DNA of 64,000 nucleotides. Origin: Terriglobus roseus (GTDB lineage: Bacteria > Acidobacteriota > Terriglobia > Terriglobales > Acidobacteriaceae). The notes beneath the pieces are model-generated. The model saw only the letters and a program-made list of their open reading frames with translations, was not told the DNA's origin and did not search any database. Positions 48,101-57,593 of this stretch are shown piece after piece. The stretch spans positions 2,914,001-2,978,000 of the forward strand of contig NZ_FNSD01000001.1 in the NCBI RefSeq assembly GCF_900105625.1, in the 5' to 3' direction. The first letter of the stretch is position 1; every line of letters begins with the position of its first letter. Position numbers and translations under genes: made by a program.

Positions 48101-48732
48101 GTGCGTCCTGCACCATCCAGGTCTCGTTCCGTCCATCCGCAGCCGGAAGTGCATCGGCTTCACTCTCCGTGGTGGATAGTGTCGGCACACAGAGCTCAAC
48201 GCTCACCGGCACCGGCACAAGCGTCGCACCTCCCGTTGCTGACTTCAGCCTGTCCGTCCCGAATCCCTCGCAGACGGTACAGCGCGGCGCCACTGCAACG
48301 TACACCCTTCAGCTTCTCTCCACGACGGCCGGCGCAAACTTTACGAGCGCCGTCACCCTCACGGCCACGGGGCTACCGAACGGTGCCACCGCGAGCTTTA
48401 CGCCGGCGAGCCTTGTTCCGGGAACCACGCAAGCCGCAGCCGCCACCATGACCATTAATGTGCCCACCCAGGTAAGTCAGGCCAGGCAGAACCCCAAACA
48501 GGCAATCGCTGCAGTTGTGTCGTTTGCGTCGCTCCTCTTACTCCTGCCACTCCAGCGCAGGAAAGTAGCATTCCGCCTGCTGACATTGCTCTTCGCCGCG
48601 ATGCTGTGCACCGCGGTGATGAGCGGGTGCGGCGACGGGGTGTCCACCGCCACCTCGACATCGAACATCACCGTGACCGGAACGAGTGGCGCAGTGAGCC
48701 ATTCCACGACTGTCACGCTGAACATCAACTGA
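45118..48732 (+). CDS. giant exported NHL-repeat and choice-of-anchor D protein with terminal membrane module
   Basis: 1204 residues from ATG 45118, chosen for the TGAGGAA ribosome-binding site. A signal peptide follows a 35-residue polar start (LAVCLLLSLTAYAQT). Two blocks of NHL propeller repeats (pattern GxAVDGxGNLYVxD) are separated by a choice-of-anchor D module. Three more such modules, an Ig-like domain (ADFSLSVPNPSQTVQRG), two hydrophobic helices with a QRRK turn between them, MSGCG (Cys1171) and a Ser/Thr-rich strand follow. The domain plan and C-terminus mirror those of the frameshifted protein at 18732-24853. Probably on the cell surface; function unknown. Confidence 0.88.
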   Translation: MQTVLNVRSTARPHPDSSAPENRSEQIARVLRGVLKLGTSLAVCLLLSLTAYAQTVVSTTNPAALGEAVDAAGNVYYVSRAAQNIVLKATPTGTGYAESKFFTSTSNVTGNIAIDASGTLFAIEGNKVVRFAPGGGGETSIATLTLPSTFTTGLTLDAAGNVYVTTSTSVMKISSAGTSTVVSGLNSPSSVGVDGSGNLYIVEAGNSRVLKETLTGGSFTQSVLMTGLIGPQGLVVDAVGNVYATDIHHIYKAVPTGGGYTLRLFGYFDAAIPDDLEPQWLAVAQDGNTLYVEGLTVGQPPLLAFPASSVDAARLQFADTALGSTTSQTLTYKFAAAATLGSYRVTTLGATGLDFTDAGGGTCAAATAYAAGASCTVAVTFTPRHAGTRAGAVTLVDNAGAVIADVPVSGTGTGPQIAFIPATGTQVRAGSISYTGIAVDGNGVVYLSDAINQRVLKETPGTGGTYTETVIASGLQGPSGIAVDGAGNLYVTDHPNPITAYRVAVALKFTPNASNGYTQTTVATGLNSPKGITVDGSGNVYIGDIRGDGNSGGVVVRLTPLPGGRYSQAKIAEPDSFGGIAVDGTGTVYTADINGLTAVVPTSSGEFKTSVFSSGNVSPNGSIAVDGAGDVYVSGAGSGANQQISRVKADGNGNYALSVAAGSGVITVDGGGSVYGIGSLYTPAGSVGGVYKADQENAPKLTFPSLAVGTTYGIPTQVQIANIGNSPLIFSVPASGTNPSISANFLNKQQGYSDGCSLLTPTSSTVTLAPGGECRDFVDFAPTVSGAITGALTTTDNNRNVAGATQVIALNGTGSGGTGTTAPQAALSPATGSFGTVVVGSSSAIITFTLSNAGNAALPITSVGISGTNAASFALGTVSCGTSLAASATCTIAVKFTPTAAGPATATLSVNDSVGTQSAALSGTGTTVATPQATLTPATAAFGSVNVGSASALQVFTLTNGGTAALPITSISIVGINASAFTLGTNTCGTTLATGASCTIQVSFRPSAAGSASASLSVVDSVGTQSSTLTGTGTSVAPPVADFSLSVPNPSQTVQRGATATYTLQLLSTTAGANFTSAVTLTATGLPNGATASFTPASLVPGTTQAAAATMTINVPTQVSQARQNPKQAIAAVVSFASLLLLLPLQRRKVAFRLLTLLFAAMLCTAVMSGCGDGVSTATSTSNITVTGTSGAVSHSTTVTLNIN

Positions 48733-48752
48733 GGAACTCGCGAGTCGCCAGG

Positions 48753-48792
48753 GCACTGAGGGGACCATTCGCATCCGTGGACCTCTCAGTGC
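48753..48792. terminator. stem-loop between convergent genes
   Basis: GCACTGAGGGGACC pairs with GGACCTCTCAGTGC across a 12-base loop, with two mismatches. No T-tract on either side; a likely transcription barrier between the NHL protein gene and dinG. Confidence 0.55.
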
Positions 48793-48815
48793 GGGGCATC
48801 CGTGCGTCGTCCCGG

Positions 48816-50846
48816 CTACAAGACTGGCGTCTCTCGTGTGAAGAAGGCTTCTACGTCGTTGATGTCCTGTGTCAGGCGGTAGGGCGGCAGGCTGTCGAGG
48901 AAGATCTTGCCGTAGCTCTGGCGCTGGATGCGACTGTCGAGAAGCATGAGGACTCCGCGGTCAGTGGCGGAGCGGATCAGTCGGCCGAAGCCCTGCTTCA
49001 ACGTGATGACGGCCTGCGGGATCGACAGGTCATGGAAGGGCTTGCCGCCGCTGGATTCGATGGCTTCCATGCGCGCCTGTTGGACTGGATCGCTCGGCAC
49101 AGCGAAGGGCAGCCGGTCGATGATGACGCAGCTTAGTTGGTCGCCCTGCACATCGACACCCTGCCAGAAGGACGAAGTGCCGAATAGAACGGCGTTCGGC
49201 GTTTCGCGGAATTCGTCCAGCAACTGCTTGCGTGGCGCCTGCCCTTGCAGCAGCAGAGGGAACGGCAACTCGACCAGCATGCGTTCGTACATGGTCTTCA
49301 TCTGCGCGTAGCTCGTGAAGAGGCAGAAAGCGCGGCCACGCGACAGCTCCAGGACGCGGCGCATGCGCTCAGCAGCCTGCGGCATAAAGTCCTGGTCGCG
49401 GGGATCAGGCATATATGGCGGCAGATACAACAGCGCCTGCCTGGTGTAATCGAAGTGTGACGGCACCGTTAGCTCGCGCGCGCCGACGAGTCCCAGGCGC
49501 CTCGCAATGTGGTCGAAGCCGCCCTGCACGGTAAGCGTCGCGCTGGTCAGGATGACAGAGCTGAAGCCTGCGAAGAGAGAGGTCTGGAGGATCTCCGAGA
49601 CGTCGATAGGAGTGGCTTGTAGATAGGTATGAAAGGCCGCAGGAGTGCCCGTCTGCAGACGGCTGAAGTTCTTGACTCCACCGGCTGCGCGGCGCTCGAT
49701 CCAAAAGACAGTGTTCGGATCCTGGGCCTCCATCAGGAAGCTCGAGGAGGTCCGAAGGTCCGTTACGCGCCGCTTCAAGCCGTTGACCTCGTCCACATCC
49801 TTCACGCGGTCCAGCTCGTCGCGCAGTCGGTCCAGTGCCGTGAGGTAGGTCGCATAATTCTCACCACGCTCTTCTAAAAAGCCCGGACGGTCGTGGAAGG
49901 GCTGGCGGCCGAGTTGAAAGCCTTCCATCGGCAGCGAAGCAAAGAACCCGCGCGCGCGTTCCCGTAGATTGACGGTTGCGCTTTCGATACTGGAAGACGA
50001 AACGGCCTTCGCGCGCAGCAGCATCTCCGTGTCGCGTGCTAGCTCTTCCACGCGCTGCTGGCTGATGGCGACGCCGAAGTAGTCGCTGGCAACCGACTCC
50101 ATCTCATGCGCTTCGTCGAAGATGACCGCGGCTGCGTCAGGCAGAATGCCTGCGTCGGGCGCGCCGGGGGCCTGTTGCTTGATGTTCAGGTCCGCGAAGA
50201 ACAGGTGGTGGTTGACGATGACAATGTCGCTCTCAAGTGCCTTGCGCCGCATCGCCGTGATGTAGCAGGGCTCAAAGTTGGGGCATGTCTGGCCCAGGCA
50301 GGCTTCGCTGCGCGCGTCGAGTTTACTGAAGAGCGGCGAGTTCTCCGGGATGCCGGAGATCTCCGCGCGATCGCCCGTTTCGGTGTCGCGCTCCCATGCG
50401 CTGATCTTGTGGAACTGGTCTATTTCTTCCAGGCCTGTGAGCATGGGCGCGGCGGTCAGCGCGTAGAGCTTCTGCTTGCAGACGTAGTTGCCGCGGCCCT
50501 TCATGTAGCAGACCTTCAGCGGACCCAGCAGCGACTCGAGGAAGGGGATGTCCTTGAAGAACAGCTGCTCCTGGAGGTTCTTCGTACCGGTCGAGATGAT
50601 GACGCGCTGGCCGCGCTCACGTGCGATACGCAGCGCCGGCAGCAGGTACGCGAGTGTCTTGCCGGTGCCCGTGCCTGCCTCGACGATCAGGTGGCGATGG
50701 TCTTCGAGAGCCTTCTCGACTGCCTTGGCCATTTCGTACTGGCCCTTGCGATGCTCGTAGTTCAGAGAAGAACCAGCCAGCACGCCGCCCGGCGCGAAGA
50801 ACTCGTGCAGCGTGGGCAGCTTATCGGTCATGGCAAAGGTTGGCAT
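48816..50846 (-). CDS. dinG: ATP-dependent DNA helicase, DinG/XPD family with 4Fe-4S cluster
   Basis: 676 residues; 5'-3' superfamily 2 helicase for unusual DNA structures and repair. Walker A EAGTGTGKT is at 56-64 and the Walker B box is DEAH (VIFDEAHEMES). Four Cys residues between the two (NYVCKQK, ACLGQTC, FEPC) are the cluster ligands. C-terminal motifs include FGTSSFWQGVDVQGDQLSCV, IIDRLPFAVPSDP and GFGRLIRSATDRGV. MTDKLP at 50831 is an alternative start. It lies directly after iscX on the same strand; as an Fe-S enzyme it fits the neighbourhood, but a hairpin separates them. Confidence 0.92.
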   Translation of the reverse strand: MPTFAMTDKLPTLHEFFAPGGVLAGSSLNYEHRKGQYEMAKAVEKALEDHRHLIVEAGTGTGKTLAYLLPALRIARERGQRVIISTGTKNLQEQLFFKDIPFLESLLGPLKVCYMKGRGNYVCKQKLYALTAAPMLTGLEEIDQFHKISAWERDTETGDRAEISGIPENSPLFSKLDARSEACLGQTCPNFEPCYITAMRRKALESDIVIVNHHLFFADLNIKQQAPGAPDAGILPDAAAVIFDEAHEMESVASDYFGVAISQQRVEELARDTEMLLRAKAVSSSSIESATVNLRERARGFFASLPMEGFQLGRQPFHDRPGFLEERGENYATYLTALDRLRDELDRVKDVDEVNGLKRRVTDLRTSSSFLMEAQDPNTVFWIERRAAGGVKNFSRLQTGTPAAFHTYLQATPIDVSEILQTSLFAGFSSVILTSATLTVQGGFDHIARRLGLVGARELTVPSHFDYTRQALLYLPPYMPDPRDQDFMPQAAERMRRVLELSRGRAFCLFTSYAQMKTMYERMLVELPFPLLLQGQAPRKQLLDEFRETPNAVLFGTSSFWQGVDVQGDQLSCVIIDRLPFAVPSDPVQQARMEAIESSGGKPFHDLSIPQAVITLKQGFGRLIRSATDRGVLMLLDSRIQRQSYGKIFLDSLPPYRLTQDINDVEAFFTRETPVL

Positions 50847-50910
50847 GCAGGCGCGAAGAGACGGCGAACACCCTCTATCTTATGCGCAGCGGTCGCGGAG
50901 TACGGCGGCG

Positions 50911-50943
50911 GCGAGGGGCACGACTTTGGTCGTGCCCCCTCGC
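50911..50943 (-). terminator. strong stem-loop between iscX and dinG
   Basis: Fourteen paired bases (GCGAGGGGCACGAC with GTCGTGCCCCCTCGC, one bulged base) around TTTG. No T-run follows in either direction, so it may be a Rho-independent stop of low strength, an attenuator or an mRNA stabiliser. Confidence 0.6.
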
Positions 50944-50959
50944 TGACATTCGCAGTCAC

Positions 50960-51175
50960 TTACTTGGCGTCGTTGTATTCGTCGAGCCAGGCCATCTGGA
51001 TCGCTTCCAACAAGCCCTCATTCGACTTGGCCGGATCGCCTGTAAAACCGGTCAGGCCGGTGATGTACTTGTGCATGTCGGTGAAGCGGACCGTGAGCGG
51101 GTCGATCTCCGGATACTTCTCCTGCAACTGGATGCCGATCTCCTCGGTGTCTTCCCATCCGAATTCAAAGGGCAT
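50960..51175 (-). CDS. iscX: Fe-S assembly protein IscX
   Basis: 71 residues, acidic. The winged-helix family signature is FGWEDTEEIGIQLQEKYPEIDPLTVRF read in two pieces, then FTDMHKYI and the end WLDEYND. It modulates IscS activity and may bind iron. It starts two bases after the ferredoxin stop, as in E. coli where fdx and iscX are adjacent. Confidence 0.95.
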   Translation of the reverse strand: MPFEFGWEDTEEIGIQLQEKYPEIDPLTVRFTDMHKYITGLTGFTGDPAKSNEGLLEAIQMAWLDEYNDAK

Positions 51176-51177
51176 CG

Positions 51178-51621
51178 TTACTCCTTACCAGAGGCGAGCA
51201 CTGCAGCAGGCTTGCCTTCCTGTACGTAGTTGCGGTTCCAGGCGGGGATCTCGACGAGATACGTGCCGGGCTCGGTGATGACAGCCTGGCAGCCCAGTCG
51301 CGAGTTCGTCTGCGGCCCGGCGGCAAGGTCGATTCGATCGAGCTCGTCATCTTCCGGATCGTTCAGGCCCTTCTCGCCCTGCTTCACGTAGACGTGGCAA
51401 GTGGTGCAGGCGCAGACGCCGCCGCAGGCGTGATCCATGAAGATGCCGTAGTTTTCGGCAACGTCAAGCAGACTCATGGGCTGGCCGTGGCCGTCGTACG
51501 GCAGCGATCCGAAGGGGAACTCGACCGTCTTGTTCTCCGGTTGAAAGGTCACGCGGACGATATTCTCCGCGGGCGGCTTCGAAAGGTCGACTTCGGGTAG
51601 TTCGAGGGTGTGCTCAGACAT
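51178..51621 (-). CDS. fdx: ISC-type [2Fe-2S] ferredoxin
   Basis: 147 residues from ATG 51621 (GAGAGC upstream). The cluster ligands are Cys66, Cys72, Cys75 and Cys111 in [15 protein letters not shown] and LGCQAVI, the C-x5-C-x2-C pattern of adrenodoxin-like ISC ferredoxins. It donates electrons during cluster assembly on IscU. It is longer than the E. coli protein (111) because of an acidic leader and a C-terminal tail ([20 protein letters not shown]). An ATG at 51642 would add seven residues. Confidence 0.93.
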   Translation of the reverse strand: MSEHTLELPEVDLSKPPAENIVRVTFQPENKTVEFPFGSLPYDGHGQPMSLLDVAENYGIFMDHACGGVCACTTCHVYVKQGEKGLNDPEDDELDRIDLAAGPQTNSRLGCQAVITEPGTYLVEIPAWNRNYVQEGKPAAVLASGKE

Positions 51622-51753
51622 AATTTTGCTCTCGCAATTCATTCTATCGAACAGCCCGCCAGTGCCCGCCACGCAGGCACAGAAGACACGTTGCGGCGGC
51701 ATCTTATTGGCTTGAAAGCGCACTCCCCATGTGCCGGAAGGAAGATCGAAGTC

Positions 51754-52647
51754 ATGTCTGATCTGTATAAGTTGCAGGACCCAACGAAGCAGTACCCGCA
51801 GCCGAAATTCAAGCACCAGCCGCAGGCTGTCCCTGGCATAGCCGCCGAGATGATGCCGAAGCCGGACCACGGCGAAAAGAGCTACAAAGGCAACGGACGT
51901 CTCCCGCATCGCAAGGCCCTCGTGACTGGTGGTGATAGCGGCATCGGCCGCGCAGCCGCGATCGCCTTTGCGCGCGAAGGTGCGGATGTTGCCATCAACT
52001 ATCTGCCCGAAGAGGAAGAGGACGCGAAGGAGACCATCGCGCTGATTGAGAAGGCGGGTCGCAAGGCCGTCGCGATTCCGGGCGATTTACGTGACGAAGC
52101 CTTCTGCGTCGCGATGGTGAAGCAGGCGCACAAGCAGCTGGGCGGTCTCGACATCCTGGCGTGCGTTGCGGGTAAGCAGCATGCGACCGAGAAGATTGCG
52201 GACATCACGACCGAGCAGTTTGAGCAGACGTATCGCGTCAACGTCTTCTCATTGTTCTGGACGGTGAAGGCGGCCCTGCCGCTGATGCCGCCGGGCGGTT
52301 CCATCATCACGACAGCATCCATCCAGGCGACGCATCCCAGCCCTAGCCTGCTGGATTACGCGCCGACCAAGGCCGCGATTCTCGCCTTCACACGGGCGCT
52401 GGCGCGGCAGGTTGCGGAGGACGGTATCCGCGTGAACTGCGTGGCGCCGGGACCCGTTTGGACTCCGCTGCAGACAAGCGGTGGACAGCCCGACAAGAAG
52501 ATTCCGGAATTCGGCAGCGAGACGCCGATGAAACGTCCCGGCCAACCGGTAGAGATGGCTCCGCTCTATGTGCTGCTTGCTTCCCAGGAGTCGAGCTACG
52601 TGACCGGTGAGGTCTACGGCGCAACAGGCGGACTCGAGGTTAGTTAA
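51754..52647 (+). CDS. SDR family oxidoreductase (YghA/YhdG-like)
   Basis: 297 residues from ATG 51754 with GGAAGGAAG upstream. The 50-residue leader ([12 protein letters not shown] ... [20 protein letters not shown]) is typical of the YghA subgroup. NADP loop TGGDSGIG at 58-65; active-site Ser in [10 protein letters not shown] and YxxxK in [10 protein letters not shown]-terminal [15 protein letters not shown] general aldehyde/ketone reductase linked to stress in other bacteria. It interrupts the isc locus on the opposite strand. Confidence 0.92.
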   Translation: MSDLYKLQDPTKQYPQPKFKHQPQAVPGIAAEMMPKPDHGEKSYKGNGRLPHRKALVTGGDSGIGRAAAIAFAREGADVAINYLPEEEEDAKETIALIEKAGRKAVAIPGDLRDEAFCVAMVKQAHKQLGGLDILACVAGKQHATEKIADITTEQFEQTYRVNVFSLFWTVKAALPLMPPGGSIITTASIQATHPSPSLLDYAPTKAAILAFTRALARQVAEDGIRVNCVAPGPVWTPLQTSGGQPDKKIPEFGSETPMKRPGQPVEMAPLYVLLASQESSYVTGEVYGATGGLEVS

Positions 52648-53116
52648 ACAGGCGTTCGCCAGTGCTGCTTCTGCGTGCCGTACGGAGCAGCACCGGCGAG
52701 AACGTCGCAACGAAAGCGATCAGCTCCAATGCTGCCAACCTGGCAGGGCGATGCGAGATCGAAGACATCGCCCATGATCCCAGCACCCAGAACGCCATGT
52801 TCGCGGACGCCGCGACATACACCCAGTCAGAAAACTTGTGCTGATCACGCACGAAGTTCATCTCGCGCAGGCGGGGATAGGTCGTAGCCCTTGTGATGGT
52901 GAGGCGCAGAAGCACGACCGGCGTCAGATTCAGAATCAGTACCAGTGCGATCCACAGCATAGGCGCATAGGCCTGCGGATGACGTGGCTGCAGCCACCAC
53001 GTTATGCCAATCGTTAACAGGATGTTCAGTGTTGCTCCTGCATTCACCAACGCGGGAAAGTGGCCCATATCGCTGAGCCGGTTCATCTCGTTCAAACGCT
53101 TGTCTGCACTGTTCAT
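52640..53116 (-). CDS. small multi-pass membrane protein
   Basis: 158 residues from ATG 53116 with four hydrophobic segments ([72 protein letters not shown]). Family not recognised. Its stop overlaps that of the convergent SDR gene by eight bases. Confidence 0.7.
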   Translation of the reverse strand: MNSADKRLNEMNRLSDMGHFPALVNAGATLNILLTIGITWWLQPRHPQAYAPMLWIALVLILNLTPVVLLRLTITRATTYPRLREMNFVRDQHKFSDWVYVAASANMAFWVLGSWAMSSISHRPARLAALELIAFVATFSPVLLRTARRSSTGERLFN

Positions 53117-53188
53117 GGCATCACCCGTACATGCGCAGTCTACGTGCGTGGCGCGTCTCAATATGTGACCGTTTGGGAGCGATGCGAA

Positions 53189-53671
53189 GTGATCAACAAG
53201 ACCGAGCCGGAATCAGTATGGGACTATCCGAGACCACCGCGGATGGAGCCGACGTCGCGACATCTACGCATCGTGCACCAGGGAATCGTACTGGCCGATA
53301 CGACCCGTGCGCTTCGGATCCTGGAGACGAGTCATCCGCCCGTGTACTACCTTCCGCAGGCTGATATCGCGATGTCGCACGTCCTCCGGTCGGAGCGGCG
53401 GAGCAGCTTCTGCGAGTGGAAGGGATTGGCAACCTACTGGGATATCGTGATCGGCGATGTCACGGTTCGGAGCGCGGCGTGGAGCTATGCGAACCCGGCC
53501 GGATCTTACGCCGCTTTAAAAGACCACCTGGCGTTTTACGCCGGTATCGTCGACGAGTGTTCTGTCGATGGAGAGGTAGTTAAGCCGCAGCCTGGCGACT
53601 TCTATGGCGGATGGATCACGTCGCAGGTGCGCGGCCCCTTCAAGGGACCGCCCGGAACGATGGGTTGGTAA
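53189..53671 (+). CDS. DUF427 domain protein
   Basis: 160 residues from a GTG with GGGAG nine bases upstream; another GTG lies at 53165. Family signature: VWDYPRPPRMEP, RIVHQGIVLADTTRALRILE, PPVYYLPQADIAMSHVLRSE and SFCEWKGLATYWDI, then AWSYANP and DFYGGWIT near the end. A small beta-rich fold of unknown function. Divergent from the membrane protein gene; its stop is two bases from the hscA stop. Confidence 0.85.
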   Translation: MINKTEPESVWDYPRPPRMEPTSRHLRIVHQGIVLADTTRALRILETSHPPVYYLPQADIAMSHVLRSERRSSFCEWKGLATYWDIVIGDVTVRSAAWSYANPAGSYAALKDHLAFYAGIVDECSVDGEVVKPQPGDFYGGWITSQVRGPFKGPPGTMGW

Positions 53672-53673
53672 GT

Positions 53674-55605
53674 TTATTTCGCCTTGCTCTCGTCGATCTG
53701 TGCCGGTGCAAACGGATGCGGCGCGCTTGGGCCTTCGCCCATGTCATCACCCGCTGCGCCCATGGTCTTACCCGTCAATGCAGACGATACGGCGGTATCC
53801 ATCATGAGTTCTGCGAAGCGAGTCGTTGCCTTGTCCAGGCGATCGATGGCGGCGCGAATCACCTTGTAATCCTGGCCGCGGATGCTCGCATCGAGCTCCA
53901 GTTGCGCCGCATGGATCTTCTCGATCTCATCCGGTGTGAGCTGCTGCCAGGCCGGGTGCTTCTGACCCTTCTCGACCGCTTCCTTGATGGTGTTGGCTTC
54001 GTTGGTCGCCTCAATCAACTGGCGCTGGTTCAGGTCGTCCTCGGCGTGATCGAACGAGGCGAGGATCATCTCCTCCACCTGGTCGTCGGTCAGGCCGTAG
54101 CTCGGCTTCACTTCCACCTCAGCGGCCTGTCCGCTACGCTGTTCGCGCGCACTGACCTGCAGAATGCCGTTGGCATCGATCAGGAACTTTACCTCAATGC
54201 GCGGTAGCCCCGCGGTCATGGGTGGGATGTTCTTCAGGTCAAAGCGGGCGAGTGAGCGGCAATCCTTCGCGAGTTCGCGCTCACCCTGAACGACATGGAT
54301 GGCCACGTTGGTCTGGCCGTCGACGCCGGTGGTGAAGTGTTCCGTCGCCGATGCGGGAATGGTGCTATTGCGCTGAATGATCTTTGCGACCACGCCTCCG
54401 AGGGCCTCGATGCCAAGGGAAAGCGGTGTGACGTCGAGCAGCAGGAGCTCATTCGTTGCGGCGGAGCCACCCGCCAGAATGTCGGCCTGTACGGCCGCAC
54501 CGAGCGCGACGACTTCATCGGGGTTCAGTTCGGTGTGCGCGTTCTTGCCACGGGCCGACAGCGTAAACACCTCGTCGACCAGCTTGCGAACCGCCGGAAT
54601 ACGTGTCGATCCGCCGACAAGGACGACCTCATCGATCTGCTCTGGCGTGATGCCTGCGTCCTTCAATGCCTGCTTCGCAGGTGCGGCGGTGCGGGCGATG
54701 ACCGGTGCAATTAACTGCTCAAACTGCTCGCGCGTGATCTCGCGCTGGTACCGCTTGCCGTCCGTAAGTGCCAGGTCGAACTTCGCCGAGGCAGCCGCGG
54801 ACAGCTCGATCTTGACCTCGATGACAGCCTTGCGCACGGCCTGAACGTTCTCGGGGGTAGCGGGGAGGCTGAGGTCATTCGCAATCTCGTCGAGCGCGAT
54901 GTGCATCAGCAGGTTGTCGATGTCGTCGCCGCCCAGGTGCGTATCGCCATTGGTACTGATGACCTCGAAGATGCCATCGTGCAGCTTCAGGATCGACACA
55001 TCAAAGGTGCCGCCGCCGAAGTCATACACCGCAACGGTGCCTTCCTTCTCGCGGTCCAGACCATAGGCGAGCGCTGCGGCTGTGGGCTCATTCACCAGGC
55101 GCAGGACGTCCAGTCCGGCGATGCGGCCCGCATCCTTCGTCGCCTGGCGCTGCGCATCGTTGAAGTACGCGGGTACGGTGATGACGGCGCGGGTGACGGG
55201 GAAACCGAAGAAACGTTCCGCGTTCTTCTTCAACTGGCCCAGTACCAGCGCGGAGATCTCCGGCGGCGTCAGGGTCCGGTTGCCCACCTTCAACTTCAAA
55301 GCGCCGTCCGCATCTTGTCCTTCAACTACCTGGAACGGGAACATCGCGAGCTCATCGCGTACATCGTTGATGCCGCGGCCCATCAGGCGCTTCGCGCTGT
55401 AGACGGCGTTGCCAGGCTGCGTCAGCAGTGTGCCGCGCGCTCCATTGCCAACGGTGATGGTGTCGCCGGAAATGGCGACGACGCTGGGGACCAGAGACGA
55501 TCCGTCTTCACCCGGGATCACAACGGGAGTGCCACCCTCAAGGAAAGCGACCAGCGAGTTTGTGGTGCCAAGATCAATGCCGACGACGCGATTTTGTTCT
55601 GCCAT
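53674..55605 (-). CDS. hscA: Hsp70-type Fe-S assembly chaperone HscA
   Basis: 643 residues. It binds the LPPVK motif of IscU and helps release clusters. N-terminal ATPase: [81 protein letters not shown]. Substrate domain: [29 protein letters not shown]. It lacks the long acidic DnaK C-terminus, and the ISC setting (hscB 3.3 kb upstream, fdx 2 kb downstream) supports HscA over DnaK. Note that HscA usually has an altered phosphate loop, whereas this one keeps DnaK-like motifs. Confidence 0.88.
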   Translation of the reverse strand: MAEQNRVVGIDLGTTNSLVAFLEGGTPVVIPGEDGSSLVPSVVAISGDTITVGNGARGTLLTQPGNAVYSAKRLMGRGINDVRDELAMFPFQVVEGQDADGALKLKVGNRTLTPPEISALVLGQLKKNAERFFGFPVTRAVITVPAYFNDAQRQATKDAGRIAGLDVLRLVNEPTAAALAYGLDREKEGTVAVYDFGGGTFDVSILKLHDGIFEVISTNGDTHLGGDDIDNLLMHIALDEIANDLSLPATPENVQAVRKAVIEVKIELSAAASAKFDLALTDGKRYQREITREQFEQLIAPVIARTAAPAKQALKDAGITPEQIDEVVLVGGSTRIPAVRKLVDEVFTLSARGKNAHTELNPDEVVALGAAVQADILAGGSAATNELLLLDVTPLSLGIEALGGVVAKIIQRNSTIPASATEHFTTGVDGQTNVAIHVVQGERELAKDCRSLARFDLKNIPPMTAGLPRIEVKFLIDANGILQVSAREQRSGQAAEVEVKPSYGLTDDQVEEMILASFDHAEDDLNQRQLIEATNEANTIKEAVEKGQKHPAWQQLTPDEIEKIHAAQLELDASIRGQDYKVIRAAIDRLDKATTRFAELMMDTAVSSALTGKTMGAAGDDMGEGPSAPHPFAPAQIDESKAK

Positions 55606-55716
55606 GACTCTCTTTCGGATGCTCGCGGATGCGCGAAAGACGCACTTCCACGCGACTCTTCATTGTCTCATCGTGGATGTAGTCAGTGAATAAGCAGTGG
55701 GGTTAGGATGCTGCGC

Positions 55717-56148
55717 ATGAGCATTCCCGGGCAGACCGTGACCATCATCCCCAGTGTTTTATGCCGCGACGCGAACGCCGGCATCGAGTGGTTGAAGGCT
55801 GCGCTCGGATTTACCGAGCATGCCGTCTACCGGACCGCGGACGGTATCGTCGAACACGCCGAGTTGCTGCTGGGAAATGGCATGCTGATGGTCGGTACCG
55901 CCGGCCACAATCGGCAGCTGGCCAACGTGATGGCACTGCCTTCAGAGGTCGGTGGAAAGAACACCAGCAGCGTGTACCTGATCGTGAAGGACTGCACGCC
56001 CGTGTGGCAGCAGGCGCTGTCAGCCGGTGCAGAGGTGGTGTTGCCGCTGCGGACCATGGATTATGGCGGTCAGGCCTTTACTGTTCGGGATCCCGATGGG
56101 CATCTGTGGTCCGTCGGCGAGTACGATCCGTGGACCGTACCCGCCTAA
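55717..56148 (+). CDS. VOC superfamily protein (PhnB/glyoxalase-like)
   Basis: 143 residues; ATG 55717 has TTAGGA at the right distance (55708 is three codons earlier). Segments IPSVLCRDANAGIEWLKAAL, ADGIVEHAELLLGNGMLMVG and the C-terminal TVRDPDGHLWSVGEYDPW are typical of VOC metalloenzymes or resistance-type binding proteins; substrate unknown. Divergent from hscA. Confidence 0.85.
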   Translation: MSIPGQTVTIIPSVLCRDANAGIEWLKAALGFTEHAVYRTADGIVEHAELLLGNGMLMVGTAGHNRQLANVMALPSEVGGKNTSSVYLIVKDCTPVWQQALSAGAEVVLPLRTMDYGGQAFTVRDPDGHLWSVGEYDPWTVPA

Positions 56149-56173
56149 CCTTGCGTGACGTCTGAGACGACCG

Positions 56174-57430
56174 CTACGGTTTTTCGCCGTAAGCAATACG
56201 CCAAATCCGTCCTTTGTTGGAGTCTGCGACATACAGCGCGCCGTCGGGTCCTACCGCCACGCCGACCGGTCGGTAGGCGGCGCTCTTCAGATTTTTGTCA
56301 CTCGGCAGCGGCCCGGCAAAGCCATCGGCAAACACCACGGGTTTGCCTGCCTGATTGTTCTTCATGGGGACGAACACGATGTTGTAGCCAGCCTGCCCCT
56401 CCGGGGTCGCGTCCGCATCGGCGCCGCCATGCATGGCAACGAAGATGCCGCTGCGGTACATGGCAGGGAACCGTTTGCCGTTGTAGACGACCAGGTCCAG
56501 CAGTGCGGGACGGCGAGGCTGGAAGAACGCTGCGACAGGTTTCGCGTAAGTGCCCTCCGAGGGCGAAGCTTTCCCGTCGCCCCCGTACTCGGGTGCGAGA
56601 ATGCGCTTCTGACGCGCGCCGTCGTAGTACGTGTAGGGCCAGCCCATGTCCGTTGCCTTTTCGATACGGAACAGCTCGTCGGGAATAGCCTCGTCCTCTG
56701 TCGCGCTGACCACCTCAGGGAACATGGCATGTGTGCCGTCGCGACCATGTGTGCCGCCATACAAAGCGTCGCCTGCGCGCCAGTCCAGTGCGGACATATC
56801 GCGGATGCCGGTGGCAAAGCGTTCGCCGTCGCTGAACTTCTGATTCAGCCTGGAGTCATCGAAGCGCCAGATGCCGGCTTTCGTCGTGAGGGCTGGGCAA
56901 GGCTTTAGTCCGACTGGTTTGCTGTCTCTGGGGGCCGCGGGGTCGGCGCAGATGTTCGCTCCGTCGAACGCGACAAACAGGCCGCCTTTCCCGTCGAAGG
57001 CGAAGACGTGGTTCGATGTGACCGTCAGACCATCGACCACGGTTTGCGGTGCCGCCGAAGGCACAAGTGCATTTCCATCCAAAGGAAAGCGGTAGATTGC
57101 CGTGGGCGATGCGGCGTACAACGCGCCCTTGTACATGCGGATACCGGTCGCCTGATCAACGGTGCTGAAATGCTCCGTTTGCACAGCCTTATGATTCGAT
57201 CCCAGTCGCAATGCAATGATGCCCGTCGAAGGCTGATTGCGCGGATGCCGTGTAGAGACATAGATATCGCCATTGTCGCGGACTGTCAGATGGCGAACTG
57301 GACCTAATCCCTCGGCCACAACCGTGGCATGAAAGCCCGTGGGCAGCATCAGTCCGTCTGGCTCCGATGCTCGCGCTGCACCTGCGACCATGCCCAGAGC
57401 CAAAGCCGCAACCATGACACTCTTGATCAT
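56174..57430 (-). CDS. exported PQQ-dependent sugar dehydrogenase-like protein (sorbosone dehydrogenase type)
   Basis: 418 residues from ATG 57430 (GGGGAGAG upstream). Signal peptide SVMVAALALGMVAGAARA. A six-bladed propeller: VVAEGLGPVRHLTVRDNGDI, HVFAFDGKGGLFVAFD, GIWRFDDSRLNQKFSDG, GTHGRDG, DMGWPYTYYDG and GVAVGPDGALYVADSNKGRI. Periplasmic oxidation of an aldose or similar sugar is likely, but PQQ binding is inferred from the family only. No pqq biosynthesis genes are nearby. Confidence 0.88.
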   Translation of the reverse strand: MIKSVMVAALALGMVAGAARASEPDGLMLPTGFHATVVAEGLGPVRHLTVRDNGDIYVSTRHPRNQPSTGIIALRLGSNHKAVQTEHFSTVDQATGIRMYKGALYAASPTAIYRFPLDGNALVPSAAPQTVVDGLTVTSNHVFAFDGKGGLFVAFDGANICADPAAPRDSKPVGLKPCPALTTKAGIWRFDDSRLNQKFSDGERFATGIRDMSALDWRAGDALYGGTHGRDGTHAMFPEVVSATEDEAIPDELFRIEKATDMGWPYTYYDGARQKRILAPEYGGDGKASPSEGTYAKPVAAFFQPRRPALLDLVVYNGKRFPAMYRSGIFVAMHGGADADATPEGQAGYNIVFVPMKNNQAGKPVVFADGFAGPLPSDKNLKSAAYRPVGVAVGPDGALYVADSNKGRIWRIAYGEKP

Positions 57431-57593
57431 TCTGTCTCTCCCCTGATTTCTTCTGAAACGCAATCGTAGAGGAAGAACGATGCTTTTGGCTGCGTTGCTT
57501 TGCTCAGGACTGCACGAGACCAATCAGAACGATCTGCACGCAGCAATGGAGGCAGGCGCGACATTCCTGTCGAGCCTGCTTCGTGCGTTGTGC

